Source: Eretmocerus hayati
Taxonomy: Eukaryota > Arthropoda > Insecta > Hymenoptera > Aphelinidae
Length of the DNA stretch: 64,000 nucleotides
NCBI GenBank assembly: GCA_029851415.1
Contig: CM056744.1
Location: 71,046,172-71,110,171 of the forward strand
Direction: 5' to 3'
How positions within the stretch are numbered: position 1 is the first letter of the stretch; each line of letters begins with the position of its first letter. The translations under genes and the position numbers were made by a program. Of this stretch, positions 44,805 through 56,466 are shown in pieces. The notes below the pieces were generated by a model. That model saw only the letters and a program-made list of their open reading frames with translations, had not been told where the DNA came from and searched no databases.

Positions 44805-45651
44805 TGCAGAAATTTTTTCGATATCCCCAAAAGGACCTCCGAATTTGAATTGAACTAGTTGCTTTCACAAAAAGGCGCGAATCGAACCACCTGTTGCAAA
44901 TAATGATGGCAAGACTCCCAACGCGATCTTATGCGCACGATGAAATAGTAACGAGTATGAGTAATTTGAACCTGAGGTATGATCGTTTAGCAAACAATTC
45001 CACGATTATACGCGGTGTTCTTGCATCTTACTGGTGTCAGGAATCTCATGTAGCGGATGCGTAATATCGAAACCAGACATTTTTCTGAAAATTAAATGGC
45101 TTATGAGACAAGATTCGATGCGTAGCAGGGGGTGGGTCGGCAGCGAGACTGGATTTTTACTAATAAAGACATGGAGAAATTTCAATCATTAGCAAATTGG
45201 AGCTAGACACGAAGGTTGTGTAGCCCAGAGGAGGAATTCGGGAAAATCCGAACTCACTTCCGCGCGCACTTCATCGATTTTCGAGTATTTGGTTCACCTC
45301 AGTAACGGTTGATTCGATGAATTTCATGGGAGGTATCTTCAGTTGTAATATCAGTCGATCAGATTTGTACGAATTGAATGGTACTCTGGTTAGTGGTCCC
45401 AAGATGGCCAAATTTGACATGATACTCGCAACCATACGGCAGCCTAAAGTTTCCTCTGTGTATTTCAGGCTTCAGCATAGCGAGTGCAATAATAAAAAAA
45501 GGGGGGTCGGGGGTCGCTTTTCATGCATCACAAATTCGAATTGCAAACGTCATCAAGTAATAGCCACCCCTCAGGTATCGAAGAAAATTTTTGTATGGGT
45601 CAAAAATGACTTATTAAAAGGTGCATCCTATAAGAATGCACTTTTTGCTAT
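44805..45651. other. 3' internal region of the giant element
   Basis: A plus-strand open frame from 45317 runs into the LTR but shows no domain. A purine-rich run (aaaaaaaggggggtcggggg) lies near 45495. Confidence 0.35.
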
Positions 45652-45660
45652 GGGGGGAGC
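45652..45660 (+). other. Polypurine tract before the 3' LTR
   Basis: GGGGGGAG followed by C directly abuts the TGTTATG start of the right LTR, the expected place for plus-strand priming. Confidence 0.7.
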
Positions 45661-46873
45661 TGTTATGGCCTGCGAATATTATTCTCGATTAAATAGCGTC
45701 CAGTCACCCAGAGTACTTTAATGCTAAATTCACACATGGAGTAGTGCCGGGGCGAGCCATACATCCTCTCAGCATATCATCCTCTATACACGATGAACCC
45801 AAGACTATTTGAAATATCTTAGAGCAAATGTCTGCTGGATTATCATTTTTACAGGGACACTTAGTTGCGGCTCATTGACTAATTGGACGACTAAACGAAT
45901 GACGGCAACAATCCAAAAGTAATGTTTACGACGAGACGATCTCCAGGACCAAATGTAATGCCTTCTCTGGCACGTTTTGACTGAATTTGTACCTGACGCC
46001 AAACTGAGTATTGTGGACAGGAGTGAGAAGTGAACGGACTGCATCAATGTGAAATTGAGAATGATTATTTTGTAATTAATATTACCATCACTATCAAATT
46101 ATATGCTGGTCGTGAGTATTTCGTGGCGGGAACCAATTGTCGGATGTATATGTATAATCATGTGTTACATTTAGAAAAACCTATGCAGCGCACGAGAATA
46201 AACGTGCAGCCCATAAAGATTTCATTTGAATTAGAGAAAAGGGGCTGCGGCGCACTAAGCACTGTTGCTTTTAACATGGGTTTCCTATTTCACGATGTCA
46301 AAACGCTATGCGGCGCGCAGCGAGTCAATCGTTTTACATAAGCTTGCCGTATAGAATCAAGGAAATGCTGTGCGGCGCGCTGCGAGTCGACACTTTAACA
46401 TGAGCTTTCCATTTAGAATCAAGAAAACCGTGCGCGGCGCATGGAAAATCGAGCGTTTAACACGGGATCTCCATAAGAGCTGTCTCGGCTCGACGAATCG
46501 GTTTTCAAAGGCGCATGCTCACGATTTTCCTCTCTTGTATAAATATAGCTGCTGACCGCTGCTGGCCAGCTTTTTGACACGAAACTCGATACTGTAAAGT
46601 TCTCTCGACCAGCAATCTCACAGATGTCAATATTGTCAAGTGTCACGTATAGAACTCGAGTAAAAGTAATCTTCCAGACAACTCTCGGCTCTTGTATTTC
46701 AATACTTAATCTGGGAACCCCACGGCCCTTCAACAACTTCAACCCACAGCATTTGAGCGCAAGATTGAATTTCGCGCTCTTGGAACGAGTCTGCAGAAAC
46801 GAACTGGAGTGAATTGGGCTGTAAGCTTCGAAACCGCTCGGAGGAGCCACCTGTGCCCACCTGGGGCATAACA
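45661..46873 (+). repeat. 3' LTR of the giant retroelement
   Basis: 1213 bp, identical in length to 14311-15523, with about 11 substitutions (for example at 45919, 46000-46001 and 46675). Same TGTTATG/CATAACA ends, with a TATA box at 46538-46545. A purine tract precedes it, and no primer site follows it, which fits a 3' LTR. Confidence 0.93.
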
Positions 46874-46877
46874 GAGG
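46874..46877. repeat. Target-site duplication GAGG (right)
   Basis: Matches GAGG at 14307-14310. Confidence 0.85.
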
Positions 46878-47362
46878 CAACACTGGATACGACGCTCGAC
46901 GTTACTACGAGCATCATGACAATGAAGGCCTGGCGTCGAACTATAGAGATAGAAATCCAAATTCTCGCAAAAATACGTCAAATATCGATCGGAGTCATTA
47001 CACCAGTCGGTCTAAGGAATTCAACAACGATATGAGTCCTAATCAAAATTGTCATGGAAATTATGGTGAAATTGATATGAGAAGAGCATCACAGAATGCC
47101 AATGAAACTTTACATGATAGTTTCCCATTCCAAAAACAGTTTCCCATTCCAAAGATCCCAGGATAATAGTCATACTCTGAATAACGACGAAAGGCATGGC
47201 AATCACCGAACCCCTCTAAATAGTGACGGGGCAAATTTTTTCCTTCACAATGAACGGCGTGATCATTTCACGGAAAAGAGGAATTCCCTAGTACCTTATG
47301 AACAGCATCAGCAAGAACTTATTGATTTCCCAAATACGGAAAATGCTTATTTCAATGGTTAG
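46878..47362 (+). pseudogene. Right half of the reading frame interrupted by the giant element
   Basis: The frame continues that of 14072-14306 when the element and one duplication copy are removed, and runs to a TAA at 47164-47166. A second frame then stays open to 47362, so there is an additional frameshift. The translation is rich in Asn, His, Arg and Ser (for example YYEHHDNEGLASNYRDR), like the basic tail of a Gag, with no zinc knuckle. Identity is unproven. Confidence 0.5.
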
Positions 47363-47557
47363 AGCCCAGTTGAGTCGTAAAATTTGTATATGGCCGAGGC
47401 CTACACATTTCGAAAAATTGTCCGGATGGCTTAGAACTACGTCATTACAATCATGGAGATATTAAAAGTATAGAAAACGCATGATTCTCTAATGATAGAA
47501 TTATTACAACACACGCGAATTTCGAATTTCATCGTATTTAGAACACATGTACAGTAT

Positions 47558-48109
47558 TCAATCAATTAATTTAGATCGGTTCATCTCGACGTTATCAATA
47601 TGGTTAGAACCCACGCATCTTCCTGTGATTTCTGAGGTAACTAGAATCCACTCAGATGGTTGATCTAAACGCGAGGATTCCGCATTGATGCGCAACTCTT
47701 CGAAATCCGTGTAATTTCCATTGAAGAATTCTTCCTCTCCCCTGGGAAATTTTGGCCACGCCCCGGTGACTATCTGCGATCATTCTAGATGATCTCTCAG
47801 ACTTCCGATTAGAGTCATTTCGTCCCCCGAGAAATGTTCTGGTTCGGTTGCGAAAACCCGGCTCAGGTCGCGGATCGCGACTTCCGCGTGTATTCCTCCT
47901 GGCTGCTCTAATCCGATGTTGGCTGCTATAAGCGCAAAAAAAGTATCGCGAGCTCTCCAATTGTCCTCCTGCATTCTCCCTAGGTATTCCAGTTTAAGTT
48001 GCCCGACATTCTCAATCTCGATATTATTTTGGATTGTTTCTTTCCCTACAGCTGCCTGCGGTTCTTCAGGGATCTGATTGTCCCTCTTAGGTTCCAAGTT
48101 GATGTCCAT
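47558..48109 (-). pseudogene. Gag-like N-terminal ORF of a minus-strand LTR element, one in-frame stop
   Basis: From an ATG at 48109 the minus strand encodes about 183 residues to 47558, with one TGA at 47780-47782. The protein is hydrophilic (MDINLEPKRDNQIPEE start, then KLEYLGRMQEDNWRARDTFF) and lies 667 bp downstream, on its strand, of the LTR at 48776-49386, where gag should start. No domain is recognised, and assignment to gag rests on position. The capsid fragment at 13479-14167 may be its continuation beyond the insertion. Confidence 0.45.
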
Positions 48110-48775
48110 AGTATTGTTAGTTTAGTTTGAGGCCTTACGACCTCTTGCCATGATCTTGTTGTACGGTGATAGTCGATTCAAGTGCAAGGCTGACAATTTT
48201 AGTTTCACGATGTCAAGTATACAGAGTTGCGTGAAAGGTGAAGATTTATTGCACGATTCTAATCGGTCCATTTCAGCAGGGTGTGTTCCGTGAATGAGCT
48301 AAGAGTTTCTTGAAAAATGTTTCAATCTGAGGACCACCTCTTCTACTCAGGAATTAAGAGTCATATATCACTAGAGCTTCAAAATTTCTCCCCCTTTTTT
48401 TCGTTTTTGTGTTTGGGTTGTGAAATTGGAACAGATAAAGTAGTTCTGACAGTTATTTTGGCTTCTAGATGGTTTGGAAGAGAACGAGTCTTTGCATCGC
48501 GACTCTCCCCACGAGGGACAAATATTGGGATAAATCAATTCTCTTAACCGATAGGGGCGATGACTGCGATGGCGCAATCCGGATCAACATCCTTCCTGTC
48601 TTCTGGTAGTTAGAAATCCGTCAATGCTGTTCGAATGCTGATGTTTGAAGAGGGAATGCGCCGCGATTCTCCTGAAATCCCTTGCTTACAGAAGACCACC
48701 CGCTGTCACCAGTTTCGTGGCTACCTGGTGGAAAATCCTTAATCTTGCTACAGAAGACCACCACTGCCACCAGTT
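48110..48775 (-). other. Leader region of the minus-strand LTR element
   Basis: Next to the LTR the minus strand reads AAC then TGGTGGCAGTGGTGGTC, a primer-site-like TGG start whose tRNA I cannot assign. The phrase CAGAAGACCACC..CTG(T/C)CACCAGTTT is duplicated at about 48689 and 48751. No gene is seen. Confidence 0.4.
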
Positions 48776-49386
48776 TGTTATGGACCAGGATTCTTGAAGT
48801 TCATGCGCTATGGGTTCTATTCTGTTCTTACCAGGTCGCCGAACCGGTAAGTTGGGGTGCAAGGTATTCTCTGAATGATGGGTTTAGGATGATGAATACA
48901 GTATAGGTTTATTCAAAGGTAAGTTATGAATCCGAGAGAGAGACCGTTAAATGTACTCGTGATTTGACTGAGTCTACAGTGATACGAGAGGACCAAGGAC
49001 TGGATTCACTTGACCTGAGGTGCTGCTATTCGCAATGTCTACGCTACGAAAGACGTGATTGACTGTGATTCTAGAAGCGCAGTTTCATATACGCGGTGAG
49101 TGTCCGCGGTCAACTGTTAGACCAGAAACGCGGCTTGGCGCTTTCGCACCGTATTTATACTCGTTTTCATGCCTGAGGCTTCGCGCCTCGGCGTCTACAT
49201 TTTTCCACATTCTTACACGTATACGCTTGACTTGTGCTTGGATATTCCTGACGGTACTCAAGCTTCATGTCTACACCGTGGCTCCGGCTTTTTGCAAATA
49301 CAATTCAGTGATATTTCGTTGCACCATATTGTGGATCTCGATATAGCTTACATTCATCGACATAGAGCTAGCCCCGCTCTATAACA
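48776..49386 (-). repeat. LTR (611 bp) of a second retroelement, minus orientation
   Basis: Plus-strand ends are TGTTAT and ATAACA. On the minus strand a TATAAATA (49159-49152) lies about 230 bp in and an AATAAA (48913-48908) about 245 bp further, the order of U3, R and U5. No matching duplication flanks it and no partner LTR lies in the window. It is probably the 5' LTR of the element whose gag-like ORF starts at 48109. Confidence 0.6.
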
Positions 49387-51460
49387 GCCCATAGTGCCAA
49401 ACTGACGAATTTTATTCTCAAAATACCATCTGAAAAGACAAACCCCTATTATCCCCGAAGCTGATGGTAGAGGGATTACTTTGACGAAGAAGCAGAGAAA
49501 TATTCCCAGGAATATCCATGTACCAAAAACGTATTCGTTTAATGTTCATTGCGCTGATCGACTTTCTTCCCGCGGAACTCTCTCGATTCAATGAGAAATA
49601 GCTCCTTGCAAAATATATCATTGTTCACGAAAACAAAAAACGGAGAAAAGAGAAAAAATTGAGACATGACGGGATTTGAAATCGAGCCATCGGATTGAGA
49701 AGCAAAAATGCTGACCTCGAGACCACGAGTAACCCCATTGATATAGCATGAATGTTATATATAAATTGCGGCCCTGAGATGAGGGCTTGGGATTTGATCC
49801 ATTCTCGATTCTGATCGAGTCCTTAACATCTCACGATGGAATACTACTTATCACCATCACTTGGTTATGTCAAACAGTTACAGAGTATAATTTTCCCCAG
49901 GTAAAATGTCAAGCGAAACGTAGTTGGCTCTAGAGACCCTCCAGGTCGTGATCTGCGGAAGGCCAGCACAGTCGCCTAGGGGCGTTGGCGAGGAACGCGG
50001 TTTGTGAACGGTGGAAGCGGATTTGGAAGCGCGCTTCCATTCAAAGCTGAAATGTCGTGCCCCTCTCAAGGAGGTTTCTTTAGTAGAGAATTGATCGCGA
50101 GATTTTGATGGAATTCAAGTCATGCGGTCATGATGATGATGTGAGAGATATACTCAAATTCGGCTGAAAATGGTCGCGCCCCCGTCGCGCACCAGCGGCG
50201 CTTCTGCCCCGCCACCGTCACGCGAGTGTTGCGCTACGTTCATGGCCCGCGACTGTTGCGCGACCGGCTGTGTAGTATATGCAGGTGGTGCAACGTGAGC
50301 ATGTTTTGTTGAAATTGTAAATTTCATCTCAGGGTTCATTAGAAGCGGGTATTTGAGCAAGAGCGGGTAACTTTTCTCCCAAAGCGGCTAGTTGTGGAAC
50401 CCGAAATTGGGTAATTATTAGAAATATTTTTTCCGAGTTCCAGGAGGTAAGTGCGGTAAAGAAACCGAAACCAAGATAGGTTCACTCGTACTGTTTGAGC
50501 TGTGGAGCGAGAAGGTCAAAAGGAGGCGGAAAATACGTTTCCTGGATTCTCTTCCATAACCGCTTGAACGGCGATTTTCATTCTAGCTAAATCATGATTC
50601 CAGGTGCTTGGATTCTTCAAAATGATGGATGGAGATACGAAATTGCCGATGGAGGTAACTCGAGTGCTTGCACTTGTCGTACACAGTTAGGTAATAGGAA
50701 ACATTGGGATAAATCGTGTATATGTGTTGAAATTAGCCTGAAAGTTGGCGTTCTGGACGTCCGTAAAAGTCGAGATATGCGAAAGATAAGATTTTTCCAA
50801 AATGAGCAAAAAATAGTAGAACGAATCTCTTCCTCCAGGCACTGAGGGCCAGAGAAGAGCCCGAGGAAGTCTCGAAGATTGATTTCCATTACTTTTGTAT
50901 GTGGTTCAAACAAACGAATAACGTTAGTGGAATGCTAGACCCCCTACTGACGGTACTGTTCGATATGCTTTGTTTCGATCCGTCTCTCATTTCCTCTATC
51001 TAACAGTGCAACATAACCGAACTATCCCTAGAAATAACTACGCAGGGTCCCCACCGTGAAAGACTGAGATACCCCTGAAAATACCAGAGCTGACGCTGGT
51101 CAAAACTCAATTTACAGTCAATTTTTTTCTGTTTATCAAACCATCGTGAGAATGCTTCTGGGAACCTCATCAATCTCGTCGACCACCCAAGGATTTTGTA
51201 CGTAATTTGCGTCACAAATACTATAAACTTGCTCCAGAATGCCATTGCTGCATCTCTCTCCGAAAATGATAGATTGGACTATTCCGTTGAGTTTCCCTCA
51301 GCCAGCGCAAAACTGTAAAAATTCTTCCCACAGTGGCCCCAAAAGTATGCAGAACATGCCATGAAGAGTGATCCCTACATTCACGACTCCCCGACTCCTG
51401 CGCCACTGCAACCTCGCCACCGAGGGCTGCCGGGCCCTCCATGTCCAAACGCGTATGTTA
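49387..51460. other. Non-coding stretch
   Basis: No supported gene. A tRNA-like remnant without good A box lies at 49660-49735 (minus). A CpG- and GC-rich patch lies at 50168-50275. Confidence 0.35.
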
Positions 51461-51467
51461 GGGAGGG

Positions 51468-51475
51468 TATATAAG
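51468..51475 (+). promoter_or_regulatory. TATA-like element
   Basis: TATATAAG within a GC-rich context (gggagggtatataaggagga) resembles a retroelement promoter. No downstream gene is recognised. Confidence 0.3.
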
Positions 51476-51885
51476 GAGGAGAGTAAACTCGGCCTCGGAG
51501 CAGGTCCAAAACGAGTTGCCAGCAAAAGTGACTTGGCTGCCAGGGGCACTGACTGCGCTATCTCGGCAGCCTCACTGACACGCGATTGCGGTTCATGCGG
51601 TCTGTTGAGAACAGAGAACGAAGTAGATCAATCTTGGACTCATTTCCTTTTTGTCAGCGTGACGAATAACGCAGCGAATAATCACGCAAACTTCGATTTT
51701 GCTCTGTGTTTACATTTGAGCTATAGCACTATCGGCTATACCTACAGTGGCAAGAGCGACCGACCAATCAGCGAAGTGCTGCCCGGGCCGGCCATATTGG
51801 ATTTCGAGCGGCAGAGTAGGAACGGTAGCGGAATTTACTCCTTAACCGTGAGTCAAGTTCGAGCACCGGAGTGAGCAGACCTTTC
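51476..51885 (+). other. Short open frame and spacer, no recognised gene
   Basis: A plus-strand frame open from 51368 to 51874 spans the TATA-like site. It shows no domain and ends next to the TGTTATGATC of the adjacent LTR-like region. Confidence 0.3.
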
Positions 51886-52589
51886 TGTTATGATCTTGAC
51901 CTGGAAGGAGCTAGTGTGATCACCCGTGCTAGTTGGTAATGGTGAGCCTTGTATATGTGGGAGCGCGGCAAGTGTTAGGCCACGTCCAAAGACTACGACT
52001 TGACTGAATTCACAAAAATATCGCACGGTTCACACTTCGTGGGTAGAATTCAATTTAAACACTTGAAGGTGTATGGAAGTTGGGTGGAGAACAGAATACT
52101 CACAAATCGGTACAAATTCCGATTTATTCAATGGTTTTCCTCAATACAAATAGGCGGTACTTGGATGATTATTCAATGTTTAGCCGTCTTCACATACTGG
52201 GTGGATGCAGGTCAATTCAGGAATTCTGCGTCACCGGTGATGATGTAGTACTTGAGCTGGTAGAAATTCCAATGTTGGTGTTTGCAAGGTTGTTTGTTCG
52301 ATGTTTTTGTTCCAGATGGGACTCCTCCAGGAGTCGGTCCGGTAATTACTGGTGCCACTCCAGCTGGATAAACAGGCGTAGCGTGGTAGTCCAGTGTGAA
52401 GATTGAACTAAGCGTATGTCAGGAGTAACTCTATGCAGAGACTGTCCGAGAGAAACTCTGAAACACAAGTGAGAGAGAGCCACTCTGTCGCTCTCCTTAT
52501 ATAGGACCGGGTGGCTGGGGATCCAATGCTCCCCACTCCTGATCCGGAAGTACACGGCATTCCTGGGCGGCCGCACATCTTACGAGGTA
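51886..52589 (-). repeat. LTR-like region, minus orientation, tentative
   Basis: The minus strand carries a TATATAA (52503-52497) followed by a CT-rich initiator region, an AATAAA (about 52125) and an end CATAACA at 51892-51886, the layout of R and U5 of an LTR. The outer boundary is not found and no clear primer site follows. Confidence 0.35.
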
Positions 52590-53115
52590 CTCGACATTCC
52601 ACAGCTGCGATCTGAACATCAAACGGGTGGCCCGCCCCATGGGTCTCATCCGCATTCCAAAAGCTGGGTGGTCTCGTGCAGCTGCTTCCGCATTTCAATG
52701 TCAAATGGATGAGTCGCCCGTTTAGCTGCATCCGCATTCCAATCTCAAGTAGCCGAGCCTTCCCTTACAGCTGTATCCGCATTCCAATCTCAAGTGGCTG
52801 AGCCACCCTATATAGCTGCATCCGCATTCCAACATCAAACGACTGGGCCACCCCATGAGTCCTATCCGCATTCCAATAGCTTCCGCATTCCAGTGGCTTC
52901 CGCATTCCAGTCTCGCGGTGGCAGGGCCACCCCTCCTTGCTCACATCCGCATTCCAGTGCCTGGGTGGTCCAGGGACTTGCGTCCGCATTCCAGTCTCAA
53001 GCGGCTGAGCCACAGCTGCAATGGCATTTCAGTTTGCTGGTGGCAGGGCCACCCCTCCTTGCTCACATTTGCATTTCAGTGCCTGGGTGGTCCAGGGACT
53101 TGTGTCCGCATTCCA
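52590..53115. repeat. Array of TCCGCATTCCA-centred degenerate repeats
   Basis: At least ten copies of (T)CCGCATTCCA with following tctcaagtggctgagccacc-like sequence occur at uneven 20-60 bp spacing. The array lies just upstream, on the minus strand, of the TATA at 52503, so it may be a U3 enhancer array. Confidence 0.75.
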
Positions 53116-53308
53116 ATCCTGAAACAGAAGTTTGTCCCGCGATGCCTGCGACTTTTGTCCAAACCGCTCGCCCCGCACTTGCATTATCATTCATCCTCAA
53201 AAATTTCTTATCTTTCTACTCGTAATTTGTTCATTTGCGGAGTATGCCTGGTGACGTACTTTGTGGACTGCCCCTATAGTCTCGGCGTGAGCGCTTTGCC
53301 GCGATTTG

Positions 53309-53380
53309 CGGTGGCTCTTCTAGAGCCACATCACAGCTCCCCCTATACACGAAATGCAGTCTCCATGAAGCTGCATTCCT
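53309..53380 (+). repeat. 72-bp dispersed repeat, copy a
   Basis: cggtggctcttctagagcca through catgaagctgcat recurs at 56274-56343 in the same orientation with few differences. It holds two small hairpins (GGTGGCTC/GAGCCACATC and ATGCAG/CTGCAT). Confidence 0.75.
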
Positions 53381-56273
53381 GAAATTGTTGTATCTCAAAA
53401 GATTGATTGGAAGATATGCAAGGATCCCCCATAAACGAAATCACCAACTAGGGGACAACAATGGGATCAACCCCGGCCAACTTGCTGATGAAAACCTTCA
53501 AGGGTCTGGCAACCACTAAGAGATTTGAGGTGTGATAAGACACACGCGTGTAGAATTCGTAGGTATCTCGATTCGATCGCTTATACTCACTCATTATTGG
53601 AAACTCTGATGCTATTTTCGAATTCTCAGTTTCCTGTGCTCTCGGATAAAATTTGCGTGTCATACGGAAAACCCACTGATGGAAGTGCATCATTCTTAAA
53701 TTTGTGGTTATCCAACCCAAATGACCAATTTCGACATTGAAAGCAAATTAGAAGAAGTCCTGAGATCAATTCGCGAAATTACTCGTCACATACGGCGTAA
53801 TTGCTCGGTTGAAGATTTCGTTTGACCATTATAAATTCGGGAGGCTAAAATAGCACTGGATCCACGTGAAAGCTCTTTCTGCAGCATCGGTTGAATCTAG
53901 CCGCGTTTGCACGTCGCCTTTATACTGTTTACATGTATATGGATACAATCGCGACAACCCACATATGTTGTGTCCAAAATTCAGAGATCAATCACCGAGT
54001 CTACGCCCGTCCGAGGCGACCCTTCCTGCTTCTTTTCGTATGGTCGGAATACATGTAATTCCATTGCTCCGTCCCTTCCGCGCTACCGAGTATCCTGAGG
54101 AGCAGCTTTTGAAAAGCACGGAATCGCTCACAAAATGACAGAGTCGACATAGACCTCTCCTTGTAGATTTCATCTATTCCCGCCATATTAGAAGAAGGAA
54201 TTATTCCCGCCCAGATAAATTGACTCTTAATGGGGTAACTTGGTATGCACTGAACTGACAAGGTTGATTACATGGCCAATTTTTTAGCATATGCCGCGAG
54301 CATAAAAAGGAGAGAATAAGAGTGTCTCATTTTCAGTGAAAAATGTCTCATTTTCAGTGAAAATCCCATAACAAATTGAGACGTGTAGCTTGGGGACTAA
54401 ATAACGAGTTCCGGACACAAAACCTATGAAAGGTGGTTGGTTTAACATTTTATACGCTAATCTGACGTTCTGATCTTTGATAAGAGAACGAATCGATCTT
54501 AGAGTCCGCTCGTTGGAATAAAAGATCACAACAGAATATCCGTGAAATTTTTCAGAGGTTAATTTTGCCATAATTCGTCAATCGCGGTTCATTCCTGCGT
54601 GTACTTTTCATTCACTATAGGTGTACTCAGGAAAAAAAAAATTACAAAAATAGGGATTTCTAAAAATTTAATTTTTGAATTTGATTCTTTTCTTCAACTT
54701 GATATTCGTTGATATCTTTGAGGCTCTATTCTAGTTTTTCCGAAAGAGTTAATGGACTAGCTATGTCACGCTGAAAGGTCAGTCCTGAAACCCTCTTTTT
54801 TACTCATCACACAAGGTCATATTCACGATTCTCGCACCGCACATTCCGTCACGTTTTTGAATGGTACTTGGTACCCACCTGATGCTTCCTGAAAGAAGTA
54901 CAAATATGTCACAACTTCGGTTTCTGAAAGTGGGATACCTTAGAGAAGTGATGTACAACTTTTCAAGTTTGACGATATTTCCACCCGAGTAAAGCGCGAC
55001 CATCTCAATTGCTAGAAGTGACACTTCCAAACGACCCTCGAGTTTTTGGCTTCATCTAACAAACAAAAATATGATCTCGAACAGAAAAACTCATCAGAAG
55101 CTGCACGCAAAAGTTCAAGAGACTTTCAGAGTCTCAGCTCATTGATGAAGTTATACAGTGAGAGGGCATAATCACTCTGCGTGAGAGGGTCTTGATGAAA
55201 AATTCCCTCACTCCTCCCATCTCTTGGTAAAAATAAATATCCACCTGATCTTCCCACAATTTTTTTTCTTTTGAAGAATTCATAGTCCACAAAGTTTTGG
55301 AAAATTTTTTGAATTTGGTGGGTATTGTGGAAAAAAAACAACTGCTTCTTTCTCACTCCTTCTTTGGTAAAAACAGTGTCAAATTTTATAATTTGCAGCG
55401 GAATCCATGCGAACATCCTTTGGGAATATTAGTCTAAAATCACTAGAACGAGCGTCTAATACAAACTATTTCGCTAATTGTGATACGCAATTTGAAAAGT
55501 CAATATCCTCATGAAATCCGTGAACTATATTTGAAACGAATGTTTTAATTATTCCTCAGGAAATTTCGTTTCTTTCATTCTAATTCGCAATCTATGAAGC
55601 AAAACTAGAACAGGTTCATCATTTCTTCTATGATCGGAAAATCTTTGGAATAGTACATTATCGCCCTGGGCGCGTACGCCCAGTTCGGGCGCTAGGACAG
55701 TTTATTCCCCGAGCGAAGCGAGGGAAATGAGACCTCCGCGCCCGAAATGGGCCTGCAAGCAAAGAGCAATAATGATTTTCCATCATGAGAATCCTAAAAC
55801 CGCATTTGAATGCGGCCTTTTCAGGTTAGAATGATGAAAATTCTTCTATTAAACTTGCTGGACCTCTTCTCAAACTCGGTACTGCGAGGGCAACTGTATC
55901 GGGATGTAAGGACGAAAAAATATCAGAATTCCCATATGGAATTTTACATACTTGGGAGAACTTTGGAAATTAGGTATTTATTGAATCCTGATAAAAGTAT
56001 GAGGACGTCCCAATAGAAAACTATGTTAACCGCGCGAATTCTAAAGAAACTTCTGGATACTCGTCAGAATTATTCTTATAAAATTGTAAATTCATCAGAA
56101 ATCTTTCATTTATAGACAGCCTGGTTGTGCATGATTTCCAATAGATAAATCGCTTCCAAACAACAACACCCATATATCTTATACGACGTTGGGCATTCCA
56201 TGGTGAGTGCGAAATTCGAGGGGAACCCTGAAAATATTGTGCGTTAGTCGGTTTCACGTGTTTTGTTGATTCA
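53381..56273. other. Non-coding stretch with a GC-rich patch
   Basis: No supported gene. Positions 55666-55750 hold GGGCGCGTACGCCC and a GAGCGAAGCGAGGG phrase with a GCGCCCGAA-type pair. Short open frames show no domain. Confidence 0.35.
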
Positions 56274-56343
56274 CGGTGGCTCCTCCAAAGCCACATCACA
56301 GCTCCACCATACACGAAATGCAGTCTCCATGAGGCTGCATTTC
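56274..56343 (+). repeat. 72-bp dispersed repeat, copy b
   Basis: Second copy of 53309-53380, cggtggctcctccaaagcca to gaggctgcat. Confidence 0.75.
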
Positions 56344-56466
56344 TTTTTAAATGGCTGATTAATCATGAACAGAGACAAGCAACGCAATTTTCCGGGAGTA
56401 CTCCAATTGAATATTCTTACCTCAAGAACTTTGCTGAAATATTATATCCATATATTAATATTAAAC

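Larger units (their letters stand above)
14311..46873 (+). mobile_element. Giant Ty3/gypsy (mdg3-like) LTR retrotransposon, about 32.6 kb
   Basis: Boundaries are two 1213-bp LTRs (14311-15523 and 45661-46873), each starting TGTTATG and ending CATAACA, with a GAGG duplication on both sides, a tRNA-Leu primer site after the left LTR and a purine tract before the right LTR. Aligned by eye the LTRs differ at about 11 positions with no net indel, so the insertion is young. Gag-pol occupies 16301-22782. The remaining 22.9 kb carry an antisense JmjC/zinc-finger gene, an antisense tail-anchored ORF, a copia fragment, palindromes and tandem arrays. Usual gypsy elements are 5-10 kb, so this one is three to six times normal. 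Whether the extra DNA travelled with the element or arrived later as nested insertions cannot be settled from one copy. The equal LTR ages and clean flanks show only that both ends belong to one event. Confidence 0.85.

Noticed and set aside
22783..45660. An env gene downstream of pol
   Set aside because: No ORF with signal peptide, cleavage site and membrane anchor in sense orientation was found.
47780..48109. Treating the minus-strand ORF as a host gene
   Set aside because: Its position behind an LTR and primer-like site fits a retroelement gag better, though no domain proves it.
49660..49740. tRNA-derived SINE
   Set aside because: There is tRNA-like resemblance on the minus strand, but the arms do not pair convincingly and no tail or second copy was seen.
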